Part shown: piece after piece, positions 1 through 8,181 of the stretch
How positions within the stretch are numbered: the stretch's first letter is position 1
How the letters are laid out: each line of letters opens with the position of its first letter
Assembly: GCF_002153605.1 (NCBI RefSeq)
Contig: NZ_JOPG01000030.1
Coordinates: 1 to 64,000, forward strand
Direction: 5' to 3'
Source: Acetobacter malorum
Lineage (GTDB): Bacteria; Pseudomonadota; Alphaproteobacteria; Acetobacterales; Acetobacteraceae
Length of the DNA: 64,000 bases
The notes under the pieces: model-generated
What the model was told of the DNA's origin: nothing
The model's database searches: none
The model's input: only the letters and a program-made list of their open reading frames with translations
Program-made: the position numbers and the translations under genes

Positions 1-141
1 CGCCCCATGACCCTGCCCGATATCTTCATCGATCATAACACCCAGGACGCCCAGTACGAGCAGGCCGGGCTCACCGCTCCCCACATCGTCAAAACCGCTC
101 TCAGCGCGCTGGGTGTGGCACTGACGGAGCAGACGGCCTGA
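1..141 (+). CDS. dxs: 1-deoxy-D-xylulose-5-phosphate synthase, C-terminal fragment
   Basis: Reading frame 1 is open from the window edge to a TGA at 139-141 and gives 46 residues. They contain LPDIFIDH and then a YEQAGLTAPHIVKTAL-like stretch, which matches the extreme C-terminus of DXS, the thiamine-diphosphate enzyme that condenses pyruvate and glyceraldehyde-3-phosphate in the MEP isoprenoid pathway. The rest of the gene lies to the left of the window. The next gene, tlyA, starts four bases after the stop, and the dxs-tlyA order is common in alphaproteobacteria, which supports the call. The fragment is short, so it rests on the terminal motif and the context only. Confidence 0.8.
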   Translation, partial: RPMTLPDIFIDHNTQDAQYEQAGLTAPHIVKTALSALGVALTEQTA

Positions 142-145
142 TCTG

Positions 146-895
146 ATGGCACGCCGTCGTGTTGACCAGATGCTTGTTGACCGGGGGCTGGTTGAGAGCA
201 GGACAAAAGCTCAGGCCCTGATTATGGCCGGGCTTGTGTTCACAGGGGAGAAGCGTGTTGCCAAGGCAGGCGATCAGCTTGCTGAGGACGCGCCCCTTGA
301 TGTGCGTGGTCAGCAACATCCGTGGGTTTCACGCGGTGGCTGCAAACTGGCACATGCCCTCACCCATTTTGATCTATCCCCGCAGGACCGTGTGTGTCTG
401 GATGTCGGTGCCTCAACAGGCGGGTTCACCGATGTGCTGCTCACCAACGGGGCACAGCATGTTTATGCTGTGGATGTCGGCCACGGGCAGCTGGCATGGA
501 AGTTACGGTCAGACCCGCGCGTGACCGTGATGGAAAAGTGCAATGCCCGGCATCTGGACAGCACACAGATCCCGCAGGCTCCGTCCGTCATTGTCTGTGA
601 TGCCAGTTTTATCGGCCTGCGGACTGTGCTGCCTGCCGCCCTCTCTCTGGCGACGGATGATGCGTGGGCCGTTGCTCTTATTAAACCGCAATTTGAAGCC
701 GGCCGTGACCAGATCGGGGCCAAAGGCGTAGTGCGTGATCCTGCGGTGCATGAAAGCGTGTGCCAGATGATCCATGACTGGTGGAGCGCCCTACCCGGCT
801 GGTCTGTGCTGGGGATTGAGGCTAGCCCGATTACGGGGCCAGAAGGCAACCGGGAATTTCTGATTGCCGCCAAACGCGTGCCCCTGCCCGCCTAA
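146..895 (+). CDS. tlyA: TlyA family RNA methyltransferase (S4 plus FtsJ domains)
   Basis: This 249-residue protein has an N-terminal S4 RNA-binding domain (about residues 3-60) followed by an FtsJ/RrmJ-like Rossmann methyltransferase. The SAM-binding loop DVGASTGGF is at residues 86-94, and the conserved VSRGG segment is at about 61-65. TlyA proteins are cytoplasmic 2'-O-methyltransferases acting on rRNA in the characterised mycobacterial case, although many are still annotated as hemolysins. The ATG at 146 lies four bases after the dxs stop, with a GGAG about 16 bases upstream, so translation may be coupled to dxs. The length is normal for the family. The exact target nucleotide in this organism cannot be read from the sequence. 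Confidence 0.9.
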   Translation: MARRRVDQMLVDRGLVESRTKAQALIMAGLVFTGEKRVAKAGDQLAEDAPLDVRGQQHPWVSRGGCKLAHALTHFDLSPQDRVCLDVGASTGGFTDVLLTNGAQHVYAVDVGHGQLAWKLRSDPRVTVMEKCNARHLDSTQIPQAPSVIVCDASFIGLRTVLPAALSLATDDAWAVALIKPQFEAGRDQIGAKGVVRDPAVHESVCQMIHDWWSALPGWSVLGIEASPITGPEGNREFLIAAKRVPLPA

Positions 896-896
896 A

Positions 897-924
897 AATC
901 CTGTCCGGGGTGCCCGACAGGATT
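897..924 (+). terminator. Hairpin after tlyA
   Basis: AATCCTGTC at 897-905 pairs with GACAGGATT at 916-924 around a GC-rich inner stem. It begins two bases after the tlyA stop codon. There is no clear T tract, so it may be a processing or transcript-stabilising stem rather than a full intrinsic terminator. Confidence 0.5.
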
Positions 925-1036
925 CTGAGCGCCTTTGTGTCTTTCCTGGTGCATTGCCTGAAGGTGCTTGTTTCCGCCCCCGCTCACCGCGTCCACGCTT
1001 TCAAACGCCCCTTCCTTACTTGAAAAAATGCTTCAC

Positions 1037-1055
1037 CCGCCTCAAAGGCGGTTTT
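1037..1055 (+). terminator. Short stem with T run
   Basis: CCGCCT at 1037-1042 pairs with AGGCGG at 1046-1051 across a CAA loop and is followed by TTTT. It is a small intrinsic-terminator-like element and may be the true end of the dxs-tlyA transcript. Confidence 0.5.
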
Positions 1056-1211
1056 CTCAAGCAGTCTTTTTCAACGTTCTTATAAAAACACTTCCTTAAA
1101 AGATTTTTTATTACTGCCTGTTCGGCAAATACGTGGCAAAAGATCACTTTTTCTGCCACATTCTCCAAGTAATAAATCCTCATCACAGCAAATTAAGGAA
1201 GCCTGTCGCTT

Positions 1212-1835
1212 ATGCGTAAAATCATCATGATGCTTGGCGTTGCAACCGGCCTGCTCGGCATCACTGGTGGTGCCCAAGCTGCCCCTCGCCCGTATAAAGC
1301 TGCTGCCAGCGCACCTGCCCAGCAGGACAGCGTAACAGAAGCAGGCAGTTCTCTGCTCCGTGGCTATGAGCAGGATGGGCTTACGCTCCAGGATGATCTG
1401 AAAAACCAGACACTGGTGATTTCGACTGACCCTGCAACCCTGCATGCCCGTGCGCTCCCATCCGATGGCAACAACCGGTATCGCATTGCCATGCGGGATG
1501 TGCTGTCTGCCGCGGCCTCTTACGCGTATCTGTATTTTGGCCTGCATCAGGACGCGGACCATCTTTCCGTTGTTGCCAACATTCAGTCTGACGGCCTCCA
1601 GCAGGCCAGCATGGCAGGCAGCACCGCAGAGGCGGAACAGCCGGCGATGACGTTTGACATCCCGCGCCCCTCCTTTCCGATCTCTCCGGACACGACGCCG
1701 GACGTTTATTCAGCGCAGACAATCAGCGCAATTCTGGGCGGAATTGATCCGAGCAAAACCAATATCGCAACATGGCTGCGCGCGGGTCTGCAAGCCACTC
1801 CGCAGCAGTCTGGCGCCTCTGCGCATACGCCTTAA
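1212..1835 (+). CDS. Secreted or periplasmic protein of unknown function
   Basis: I do not recognise this 207-residue protein. It starts with a clear Sec signal peptide: a positive MRK, a hydrophobic stretch to about residue 20, and a likely cleavage after GGAQA at about residue 24. The mature part is Ala/Gln/Ser-rich and contains no cysteine, obvious metal-binding motif or membrane segment. An AAGGA ribosome-binding site lies about 12 bases before the ATG. The gene is monocistronic, with a hairpin before it (1037-1055) and one after it (1922-1947). Codon use looks like that of its neighbours, so it is probably a real lineage-specific exported protein. Confidence 0.7.
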   Translation: MRKIIMMLGVATGLLGITGGAQAAPRPYKAAASAPAQQDSVTEAGSSLLRGYEQDGLTLQDDLKNQTLVISTDPATLHARALPSDGNNRYRIAMRDVLSAAASYAYLYFGLHQDADHLSVVANIQSDGLQQASMAGSTAEAEQPAMTFDIPRPSFPISPDTTPDVYSAQTISAILGGIDPSKTNIATWLRAGLQATPQQSGASAHTP

Positions 1836-1921
1836 GGGATCCCTGCTGACATGAGACGCTGAAGGCGCAAGCATTAAGACTGATCCGCGGCCTTCGCGCA
1901 GAAAGATCAGGATAATTTATC

Positions 1922-1952
1922 AAGGGTCCGGTGCTTGCCGGGCCCTTCTCTG
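1922..1952 (+). terminator. Terminator-like hairpin after the small secreted protein
   Basis: AAGGGTCCGG at 1922-1931 pairs with CCGGGCCCTT at 1938-1947, with one G-U pair, and a pyrimidine-rich tail follows. It separates the secreted-protein gene from rlmN. Confidence 0.6.
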
Positions 1953-1994
1953 TTATAAGGGCTCCTTTCCTCCCTTCCAGTAGTGGCTCCGTTC

Positions 1995-3209
1995 ATGTCT
2001 TCAGGTAATTCTGCTCATCCCACACCATCGCACGATGCAGAGGCAGCCGCCTCGCTCAATGCGGATGAACGCGCCCGTATTCTGGCAAAGGCCGCCCTGT
2101 TCAGCCCGCCTCCGGCCACCCTGCCCGATGGGCGGCGCGATCTGGTAGGCCTGACGCGTGAGGAAATTACCGACATTCTGGTCGAAATCGGCGAAAAGCC
2201 GTTTCGGACCAAACAGCTCTGGCACTGGATCTACCATCAGGGCGTGACCGATTTCACGCAGATGAGCAGCATCGCCAAGCCGCTCCAGCAAAAGCTGGCG
2301 GAACGGTTTGTTGTTGGTCGCCCGGAAGCCGCAACCGTGCAGACCTCTTCGGACGAAACCCGCAAATTCCTCTTCCGCTTCCGTGACGGGCAGGAAGCAG
2401 AAACTGTCTATATCCCGGACCGCCGGGAAGACCGGGGCGCTGTGTGCATTTCCTCGCAGGTTGGCTGCACGCTGTCCTGCACCTTCTGCCACACCGGCAC
2501 CCAGAAACTGGTGCGGAACCTTGGCGCTGCGGAAATTGTCGGCCAGTTTATGGCGGCACGGGATTCCTATAACGAATGGCCAAGCCCTAAGGGCGACACG
2601 CCGCGCCTGCTCTCCACCATCGTGCTGATGGGTATGGGTGAGCCGCTCTATAATTACGAAAACATCGCCAAGGCCATGCGGATTATCATGGATGGTGAAG
2701 GCATTGGCCTCTCCCGCCGCCGCATTACCCTCTCCACATCTGGCGTAGTGCCGCTGATGGACCGCTGTGGGGATGAACTGGGGATCAACCTCGCCGTCTC
2801 CCTGCATGCTGTGCGGAATGACCTGCGGGACGAAATTGTGCCGCTTAACCGCAAATATCCGATTGAAGAGGTTCTGGCCGCCTGCCGCCGTTACCCGGCT
2901 GCCAGCAATGCCCGCCGCATCACGTTTGAATACATCATGCTGCGCGGCGTGAATGACAGCGAGGCCGATGCGCGGGAACTGGTCCGACTGATTTCCGGCA
3001 TTCCTGCCAAGGTCAACCTCATTCCCTTCAACCCCTGGCCGGGCAGCGCCTACCGCCCTTCCACGCGGGAACAGCAGAACAAATTTGCGGATATCGTCAT
3101 GGCCGCAGGCTTTGCCTCTCCCATTCGCACACCGCGCGGGCGCGATATTCTGGCCGCCTGCGGGCAGCTGAAAACCGAAAGTGAGCGCATCCGCGCCTCG
3201 CAAAGCTGA
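1995..3209 (+). CDS. rlmN: Dual-specificity RNA methyltransferase RlmN
   Basis: This radical-SAM enzyme methylates C2 of A2503 in 23S rRNA and of A37 in some tRNAs. The 4Fe-4S ligands are C158, C162 and C165 in CTLSCTFC. It also has the [11 protein letters not shown] segment and the LIPFNPWPG region typical of the RlmN/Cfr family. The ATG at 1995 gives 404 residues. A GTG at 1983 in the same frame would add four residues, and neither start has a strong ribosome-binding site. About 60 residues of N-terminal extension precede the conserved core, as in many alphaproteobacterial RlmN proteins. A stem at 3224-3241 follows the gene. Confidence 0.95.
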   Translation: MSSGNSAHPTPSHDAEAAASLNADERARILAKAALFSPPPATLPDGRRDLVGLTREEITDILVEIGEKPFRTKQLWHWIYHQGVTDFTQMSSIAKPLQQKLAERFVVGRPEAATVQTSSDETRKFLFRFRDGQEAETVYIPDRREDRGAVCISSQVGCTLSCTFCHTGTQKLVRNLGAAEIVGQFMAARDSYNEWPSPKGDTPRLLSTIVLMGMGEPLYNYENIAKAMRIIMDGEGIGLSRRRITLSTSGVVPLMDRCGDELGINLAVSLHAVRNDLRDEIVPLNRKYPIEEVLAACRRYPAASNARRITFEYIMLRGVNDSEADARELVRLISGIPAKVNLIPFNPWPGSAYRPSTREQQNKFADIVMAAGFASPIRTPRGRDILAACGQLKTESERIRASQS

Positions 3210-3223
3210 TTTTTCTGCATCAG

Positions 3224-3241
3224 ACCCCGCTCAGCGGGGGT
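3224..3241 (+). terminator. Hairpin between rlmN and argG
   Basis: ACCCCGC at 3224-3230 and GCGGGGGT at 3234-3241 form a strong short stem with a TCA loop. The following sequence is not T-rich, so termination efficiency is uncertain. Confidence 0.45.
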
Positions 3242-3323
3242 TGGGCTCTGGCTCCCTTCCCCCGCTGGTGCTAGGACACTGTTCGGACTTTATTCATTTT
3301 ATCAGATTCAGGAGACCTGCCTC

Positions 3324-4565
3324 ATGGCCGCTACTGCCGCCAGAAAAGATGTCAAAAAGGTTGTGCTGGCCTATTCCGGCGGCCTTGATACGTCCGTCAT
3401 CCTGCGCTGGCTGCAGAAGACTTACGGGTGTGAGGTTGTCACCTTTACGGCTGACCTTGGTCAGGGTGAGGAACTGGAACCCGCCCGCAAGAAAGCTGAA
3501 ATGTTCGGCGTGAAGGAAATCTTCGTCGAAGATCTGCGCGAAACCTTCGTCAAAGACTTCGTGTTCCCCATGTTCCGGGCCAACACGCTGTATGAAGGCC
3601 AGTATCTGCTAGGCACGTCCATCGCTCGCCCGCTGATCGCTCAGCGCCAGATCGAGATTGCCCGCGCCGTCGGTGCCGACGCCGTTGCTCACGGCGCAAC
3701 CGGTAAGGGGAATGATCAGGTTCGCTTTGAGCTGGCCTATTATGCCCTGCAGCCCGACATCACGGTTATTGCCCCCTGGCGTGAGTGGGATCTGACCTCC
3801 CGCACCCGTCTGCTGTCCTTTGCTGAAGAAAACCAGATCCCCATTGCCAAGGACAAGCGCGGCGAAGCCCCGTTCTCGGTCGATGCCAACCTTCTGCACT
3901 CTTCTTCTGAAGGCAAGCTGCTGGAAGATCCGGCTATCGGTCCGGAAGAAATCGTTTTCCAGCGCACTATCTCTCCGGAAGCCGCACCGGATGTGGCCAC
4001 TGAAATCACCATTGATTTCGTCAGTGGCGACCCGGTTGCCATCAATGGCGAGGCCATGTCTCCGGCCACCCTGCTCACCCGCCTGAACGAGCTGGGTAAA
4101 GCTAACGGCATTGGCCGTCTGGATCTGGTGGAAAACCGCTTTGTGGGCATGAAATCCCGCGGCATTTATGAAACCCCGGGCGGCACCATCCTGCTGACGG
4201 CGCATCGCAGCATTGAGTCCATTACGCTGGACCGTGAGGCCATGCACCTGAAGGACAGCCTGATGCCGCGCTACGCCGCCATCCTCTATAACGGGCTGTG
4301 GTTCTCCCCGGAGCGCCGCATGCTGCAGGCTCTGATTGATGCCTCTCAGCATTCTGTTTCCGGCCGCGTGCGCCTCAAACTCTATAAGGGTAATGTCATC
4401 TGCGTGGGTCGTGAAAGTCCCAATAGCCTGTATGATACCCGTGTCGTGACGTTTGAGGATGATGAAGGTGCGTATAATCAGGCTGACGCACAGGGCTTCA
4501 TCAAACTGAACGCGCTGCGTCTGAGACTGGGAGCACAGATTGGCCGCAATGGCGGCGCTCTCTGA
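3324..4565 (+). CDS. argG: Argininosuccinate synthase
   Basis: This 413-residue cytoplasmic enzyme joins citrulline and aspartate with ATP to make argininosuccinate in arginine biosynthesis. The PP-loop ATP pyrophosphatase motif AYSGGLDTS is at residues 16-24, and the family segments [13 protein letters not shown] and SPEAAPD are present. An AGGAG sits 9 bases ahead of the ATG. The length is normal for bacterial ArgG. No other arginine gene is adjacent, so it is apparently transcribed alone or together with the FKBP gene 43 bases downstream. Confidence 0.97.
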   Translation: MAATAARKDVKKVVLAYSGGLDTSVILRWLQKTYGCEVVTFTADLGQGEELEPARKKAEMFGVKEIFVEDLRETFVKDFVFPMFRANTLYEGQYLLGTSIARPLIAQRQIEIARAVGADAVAHGATGKGNDQVRFELAYYALQPDITVIAPWREWDLTSRTRLLSFAEENQIPIAKDKRGEAPFSVDANLLHSSSEGKLLEDPAIGPEEIVFQRTISPEAAPDVATEITIDFVSGDPVAINGEAMSPATLLTRLNELGKANGIGRLDLVENRFVGMKSRGIYETPGGTILLTAHRSIESITLDREAMHLKDSLMPRYAAILYNGLWFSPERRMLQALIDASQHSVSGRVRLKLYKGNVICVGRESPNSLYDTRVVTFEDDEGAYNQADAQGFIKLNALRLRLGAQIGRNGGAL

Positions 4566-4608
4566 GCTTTTGGACATCTGCCATTCTTTCTAGATTGCCG
4601 AGAGGACC

Positions 4609-5100
4609 ATGACCCGTCGTTTCAACATCATCCCCTATCTGCTTGCGGCCAGCATGGCCGTTTCTCTTACGGCCTGCGGTTCACACAAGCAGGAAGAACC
4701 CGAGCTGACCCCAATGCAGCAGCTGGACAAGCTGCGCAGCCAGCCTGGTGTGACGGTGCTGAAGGACGGGCTGGCCTACAAGGTTCTGCAATCTGGTAAA
4801 AAAGATGCAGACCAGCCGCGTCCGGGTGACGTCATGATGCTGATCTATGAAGGCCGTCTGCCTGATGGATCCATTTTTGACAGCTCCGAACAGCATGGTG
4901 ACGGCGCTTATATGCAGATGCCGCTGGAAGGCCTTGTAAAAGGCTGGATGGAAGCCCTGCCGATGATGCGCGTGGGCGATACATGGATGCTCTATGTGCC
5001 GCCTGAACTGGGCTACGGCCACAAGGCCATGGGCGTTATCCCGTCCGACAGCCCGCTTATCTTCCGTATCCAGCTGCTGGGTGTCACGCATACGCGCTAA
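4609..5100 (+). CDS. FKBP-type peptidyl-prolyl isomerase, lipoprotein
   Basis: This 163-residue protein has a lipoprotein signal peptide with the lipobox LTAC at residues 20-23, so it should be anchored in a membrane facing the periplasm. The C-terminal 100 residues form an FKBP domain with GDVMMLIYEGRLPDGSIFDSS and the LGYGHKAMGVIPSDSPLIF segment, resembling FkpA/FklB-type periplasmic prolyl isomerases that assist folding of exported proteins. A GAGGA lies just ahead of the ATG. A strong intrinsic terminator at 5119-5154 follows. No long dimerisation domain is present, so it is closer to the short FklB form. Confidence 0.9.
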   Translation: MTRRFNIIPYLLAASMAVSLTACGSHKQEEPELTPMQQLDKLRSQPGVTVLKDGLAYKVLQSGKKDADQPRPGDVMMLIYEGRLPDGSIFDSSEQHGDGAYMQMPLEGLVKGWMEALPMMRVGDTWMLYVPPELGYGHKAMGVIPSDSPLIFRIQLLGVTHTR

Positions 5101-5118
5101 ACCCGGCACGTTGCCAAA

Positions 5119-5154
5119 GCTGGCTCCGCCCATGTGGAGCCAGCAGGTCTTTTT
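5119..5154 (+). terminator. Intrinsic terminator after the FKBP gene
   Basis: GCTGGCTCC at 5119-5127 pairs perfectly with GGAGCCAGC at 5136-5144 and is followed by a run of five T at 5150-5154. A GTG at 5134 that could extend the next gene lies inside this hairpin, which argues against using it as a start codon. Confidence 0.85.
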
Positions 5155-5160
5155 AGTCTC

Positions 5161-5631
5161 ATGACGTTTTTCAAACGGCTTCGTCCCGCTCTTCTTGCCG
5201 CAAGCGGGGCTGCTCTCTTCCTGACAGCCTGCACCCCTAAAAGCGGGGCTGGCCTGTACGGGACAAATTGCGGCATCTGCCATCATGGTGGCGACGGGAT
5301 GCCCGGCGCGGTGCCTCCGCTTGTCGGGCGGATTGACCGCATTGCCAGCACACCAGAAGGCCGGAAATATCTGGCTGATGTGCTGATGAATGGCGTCAGC
5401 GGCCCCATCAAAGCCAACGGGCAGCCTTACGAGGCGGAAATGCCGCCCTTCCGCTACCTGCAGGATGAACAGGTGGCACAGATTCTGACGTGGCTGTCTT
5501 CCCGTGGGCAGACCAGCCCCGCCCCGCAAATTACCACAGCAGATATTGCAGCCGCTCGCGCCACCCGGAAATCGGCTGGCATGGTCGCGCTGGAGCGGGA
5601 AGAGCTGGACCATAAAGCGCCCCTTCCCTGA
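5161..5631 (+). CDS. Small cytochrome c lipoprotein
   Basis: From the ATG at 5161 this encodes 156 residues. The N-terminus is a lipoprotein signal with LTAC at residues 21-24, so the mature protein is probably lipid-anchored in the periplasm. The single haem-binding motif CGICH follows shortly after, in a class I cytochrome c fold. The likely distal ligand methionine is in the EMPPF segment. A GTG upstream at 5134 is in frame but lies in the preceding terminator, so I reject it. The role is electron transfer, with partner unknown. Acetic acid bacteria use many such cytochromes with membrane dehydrogenases, but nothing here links this one to a specific enzyme. Confidence 0.85.
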   Translation: MTFFKRLRPALLAASGAALFLTACTPKSGAGLYGTNCGICHHGGDGMPGAVPPLVGRIDRIASTPEGRKYLADVLMNGVSGPIKANGQPYEAEMPPFRYLQDEQVAQILTWLSSRGQTSPAPQITTADIAAARATRKSAGMVALEREELDHKAPLP

Positions 5632-5666
5632 TCCTTCCTTTTCCTGACGCAGGCACTGGTATCCTT

Positions 5667-6662
5667 ATGCAACGTATTTTTTCCGGCATTCAGCCCTCCG
5701 GTATTCCGCAGCTTGGCAATTATCTGGGCGCAATCCGCAACTGGGTCAGCCTGCAGGCCGACCATGAGTGCGTTTTTTGCCTTGTGGACATGCATGCCAT
5801 CACAGTGTGGCAGGACCCGGAAAAACTGCGCAACCAGACGCTGACACAGGCCGCCATTCTGCTGGCCGCCGGGATTGATACGGACAAACACATCCTGTTC
5901 AACCAGTCCGCCGTGTCCGCCCATGCGCGGCTGGCCTGGATTTTTAACTGCGTGACCCGTCTTGGCTGGCTGAACCGCATGACGCAGTTCAAGGACAAGG
6001 CTGGCAAGGACCGGGAAAACCATTCCGCTGGCCTGTATGTTTACCCCAGCCTGATGGCCGCCGATATTCTGGCCTACAAAGCCACCCGCGTGCCTGTGGG
6101 GGAAGACCAGAAGCAGCATCTGGAACTGACGAACGACATCGCCCAGAAGTTCAACCACGACTACGGCGTGGAGTTCTTCCCGGAAGTTGAAGCGCTGATC
6201 CCGCCTGCCGCCGCGCGCGTGATGAGCCTGCGCGACGGCACCAAAAAGATGTCCAAATCTGACCCGTCAGCCCAGAGCCGTATTGAGCTGACGGATGATG
6301 CCGATACGATTGCCCTCAAGATCCGTCGCGCCAAAACGGATGCCGATGTGCTGCCAGCAGACCCAGCCGGGCTGGCAGACCGCCCGGAAGCCAAAAATCT
6401 GGTGACCATTTACGCAGCTCTGGCTGATCTGAGTGTGGAAGAGGTTCTGGCTCGCCATCAGGGCGAAGGCTTCGGCCCCTTCAAAAAGGCGCTCACCGAG
6501 GTTGTGGTCAACGCCATTGCTCCTATTGCGCAGGAAACCACGCGCCTGATGCAGGATGAAACGCATCTGGCCAACGTGTTGCGCTCTGGTGCTCAGCGCG
6601 CTCAGGCTATTGCGGAGCCGATTGTCTCTGAAGCTGAAAAGATTGTCGGCTTTCTGAAGTAA
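5667..6662 (+). CDS. trpS: Tryptophanyl-tRNA synthetase
   Basis: This class I aminoacyl-tRNA synthetase of 331 residues charges tRNA-Trp in the cytoplasm. The HIGH-equivalent region is [16 protein letters not shown] near the N-terminus and the KMSKS loop is at residues 194-198. The [20 protein letters not shown] segment is typical of bacterial TrpS. The length is normal. The gene is convergent with the DUF1275 gene, and a weak stem with six T (6683-6702) lies between them. Confidence 0.97.
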   Translation: MQRIFSGIQPSGIPQLGNYLGAIRNWVSLQADHECVFCLVDMHAITVWQDPEKLRNQTLTQAAILLAAGIDTDKHILFNQSAVSAHARLAWIFNCVTRLGWLNRMTQFKDKAGKDRENHSAGLYVYPSLMAADILAYKATRVPVGEDQKQHLELTNDIAQKFNHDYGVEFFPEVEALIPPAAARVMSLRDGTKKMSKSDPSAQSRIELTDDADTIALKIRRAKTDADVLPADPAGLADRPEAKNLVTIYAALADLSVEEVLARHQGEGFGPFKKALTEVVVNAIAPIAQETTRLMQDETHLANVLRSGAQRAQAIAEPIVSEAEKIVGFLK

Positions 6663-6682
6663 TCCGCCTCTGCGGCATTTAC

Positions 6683-6702
6683 CGGCAAGAGGGCCGTTTT
6701 TT
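6683..6702 (+). terminator. Weak terminator after trpS
   Basis: A four-base stem (CGGC at 6683-6686, GCCG at 6693-6696) is followed by six T. The stem is short, but its place between convergent genes fits termination. Confidence 0.5.
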
Positions 6703-6741
6703 CAGAAACAGCCTTCTTGTCACATACTCTTCCTCAAGATT

Positions 6742-7494
6742 TTATCCGGCGGACGGCGGGCTCTTTGTGTCCTGAGATGCTGGGAACGCATTGGCCAGAA
6801 TACCCGGCACTGCCAGAGCGATAACCACACAAGCCACCCCCATCAGGAAAAAGCGGGGCCACGCGGTATAGCCAAAGGCTCCTACAGCCCCGCCTCCAAT
6901 AAAACAGGCAATAATTTTGCTGTGCAGCCGTATGCGCAGGATCGTCTGCGCGTGCTTCTCGGGCTCCACGGGATGCCGGAAGGCGTCCACCCAGTCTGCC
7001 AGTTCAATACCCAGATCGGTAATCATCCCGGTCACATGGGTTGTGCGCACCACAGAACCGGAAATGCGGGTAACAGTGGCGTTTTGCAGCCCCATCAGAA
7101 AGCTCAGCCCAAGGGGTGGCAAAATAGCGTGCCCGGATGGAGGGAGCCAGAATAACTGTACCAGACCAATCGTGCCAAGAAGCAAGCCTTCTAGCAGAAT
7201 ACTATAGGCATAAATCGCCTTCTGCCCGCGTCTGCGGCCTCCATTTACCAGAAACGTGCACATCATTGCGCCCAGAAAGAAGCTGGCAATAAGGGCAATA
7301 CAGGTTAACACCTCGGCGCCCTGCCCTTGCGCCAGACCAATGGCAAAGGCTGTGACATTGCCCGTCATGTTCGCGCAGTAAGACCCAACACTCAAAAACC
7401 CGGCGACGTTGACTGCCCCGGCAACAAGAGCCAGAGAGCAGCCTAACTGCCGATCATGCAGAAAGCTGCGGCTTCCTTTTTCAAGAAACAGCAT
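6742..7494 (-). CDS. DUF1275 (YoaK family) inner-membrane protein
   Basis: This 250-residue protein has about six hydrophobic segments and the DUF1275 hallmarks near the N-terminus: AGAVNVAGFLSVGSYCANMTGN, then GLQNATVTRISGSVVRTTHVTG in the middle. The family is widespread in bacteria and its function is not established. A transporter-like role is often assumed. The gene is convergent with trpS and stands 66 bases downstream of the MliC-like gene on the same strand, so it could be co-transcribed with it. I see no regulatory site and do not assign a substrate. Confidence 0.85.
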   Translation of the reverse strand: MLFLEKGSRSFLHDRQLGCSLALVAGAVNVAGFLSVGSYCANMTGNVTAFAIGLAQGQGAEVLTCIALIASFFLGAMMCTFLVNGGRRRGQKAIYAYSILLEGLLLGTIGLVQLFWLPPSGHAILPPLGLSFLMGLQNATVTRISGSVVRTTHVTGMITDLGIELADWVDAFRHPVEPEKHAQTILRIRLHSKIIACFIGGGAVGAFGYTAWPRFFLMGVACVVIALAVPGILANAFPASQDTKSPPSAG

Positions 7495-7560
7495 CGGTCA
7501 GCGCGCGACCTCACGCACCAGCAGGCTCATCATCAGCTTTCTTTCCCTGCATGGCATGAC

Positions 7561-8028
7561 TTAGCGGCCCTTGCGCGAGGCAGCCTGATCCGTCTCCTGA
7601 CAGGTTAAGGGATGCGTATCCTCCGCGCCCACTTCCGAGAAAAAAGCCGTGTTCCCCTTACTCCACCATTCAAACCGATTGGCCGTATAGCGTGCGCCGG
7701 AAGCAGAAATCACATTCGAGAAAACCTGCGTTTCTCCCTCCACCTGCAACACGGCCAGACTGACCGCTCCGGCGTTAAGATAGGTGACAGAGACGACCGG
7801 TTTGGGCAGTTTATCCAACAGTTCGGCAGAGCCGGAACAGGTATAAGTCGTGCTGATTTTCTGCACCCGATTTGCGGGCGTCAACGGAATACGCAACGTG
7901 CTTGCAGCGGCGAGGTGTGCCGCCCAGCTGCTGCCAGCCTCTGCGGTCTCAAGCACACCAAAGGTGGCAGCCAGTGCGGCCAGCACTTTCAATGTCAGGC
8001 CTTTTTTTCCGACTTTTCTAATGTTCAC
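7561..8028 (-). CDS. MliC-type lysozyme inhibitor-like exported protein
   Basis: From a GTG at 8028 with GGAG six bases upstream, this encodes 155 residues. A TTG at 8040 would add four residues but has no ribosome-binding site of its own. An N-terminal hydrophobic signal (about residues 10-30) precedes a C-terminal domain containing TTYTCSGS, VSVTYLNAG, a SASGARY motif, WWSKGNTAFF and a final LTCQE. This pattern is that of the MliC/PliC family, which inhibits C-type lysozymes of animal hosts in the periplasm. The two cysteines probably form the family disulfide. There is no lipobox, so it is likely soluble. The usual caveat is that some MliC-like proteins have no tested inhibitory activity. 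Confidence 0.8.
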   Translation of the reverse strand: MNIRKVGKKGLTLKVLAALAATFGVLETAEAGSSWAAHLAAASTLRIPLTPANRVQKISTTYTCSGSAELLDKLPKPVVSVTYLNAGAVSLAVLQVEGETQVFSNVISASGARYTANRFEWWSKGNTAFFSEVGAEDTHPLTCQETDQAASRKGR

Positions 8029-8092
8029 GGGGTTCTCCAATCCTGCCTGCGGGACACGTTGGCCGAAAAACTACACCCGGTTCGCCTTTTTA

Positions 8093-8128
8093 CAAAAATC
8101 TCCTGCTCAGAACCGCTCATGAGCAGGA
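8093..8128 (-). terminator. Terminator downstream of the FUSC gene
   Basis: TCCTGCTC at 8101-8108 and GAGCAGGA at 8121-8128 pair across a 12-base loop. Read on the minus strand the stem is followed by ATTTTTG, which makes a reasonable intrinsic terminator for the gene ending at 8182. Confidence 0.65.
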
Positions 8129-8181
8129 GAAAACGGCTCAGTGTTCCCAAGGCAAAGAGATCTCACAAAAGCCGACAACCT

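Larger units (their letters stand above)
896..1211. other. Intergenic region of 316 bases with two hairpins
   Basis: No protein-coding frame here looks real. A GC-rich inverted repeat at 897-924 follows the tlyA stop directly, and a second hairpin with a short T run lies at 1037-1055. The remainder is AT-richer and probably carries the promoter of the small secreted protein that starts at 1212. I could not recognise a specific operator. Confidence 0.6.

Noticed and set aside
2001-3203. 400-residue open frame antisense to rlmN
   Set aside because: It mirrors a certain gene, has no recognisable domain, and is a codon-bias shadow.
3609-4577. 322-residue open frame antisense to argG
   Set aside because: Same reason: the opposite strand encodes an unmistakable ArgG.
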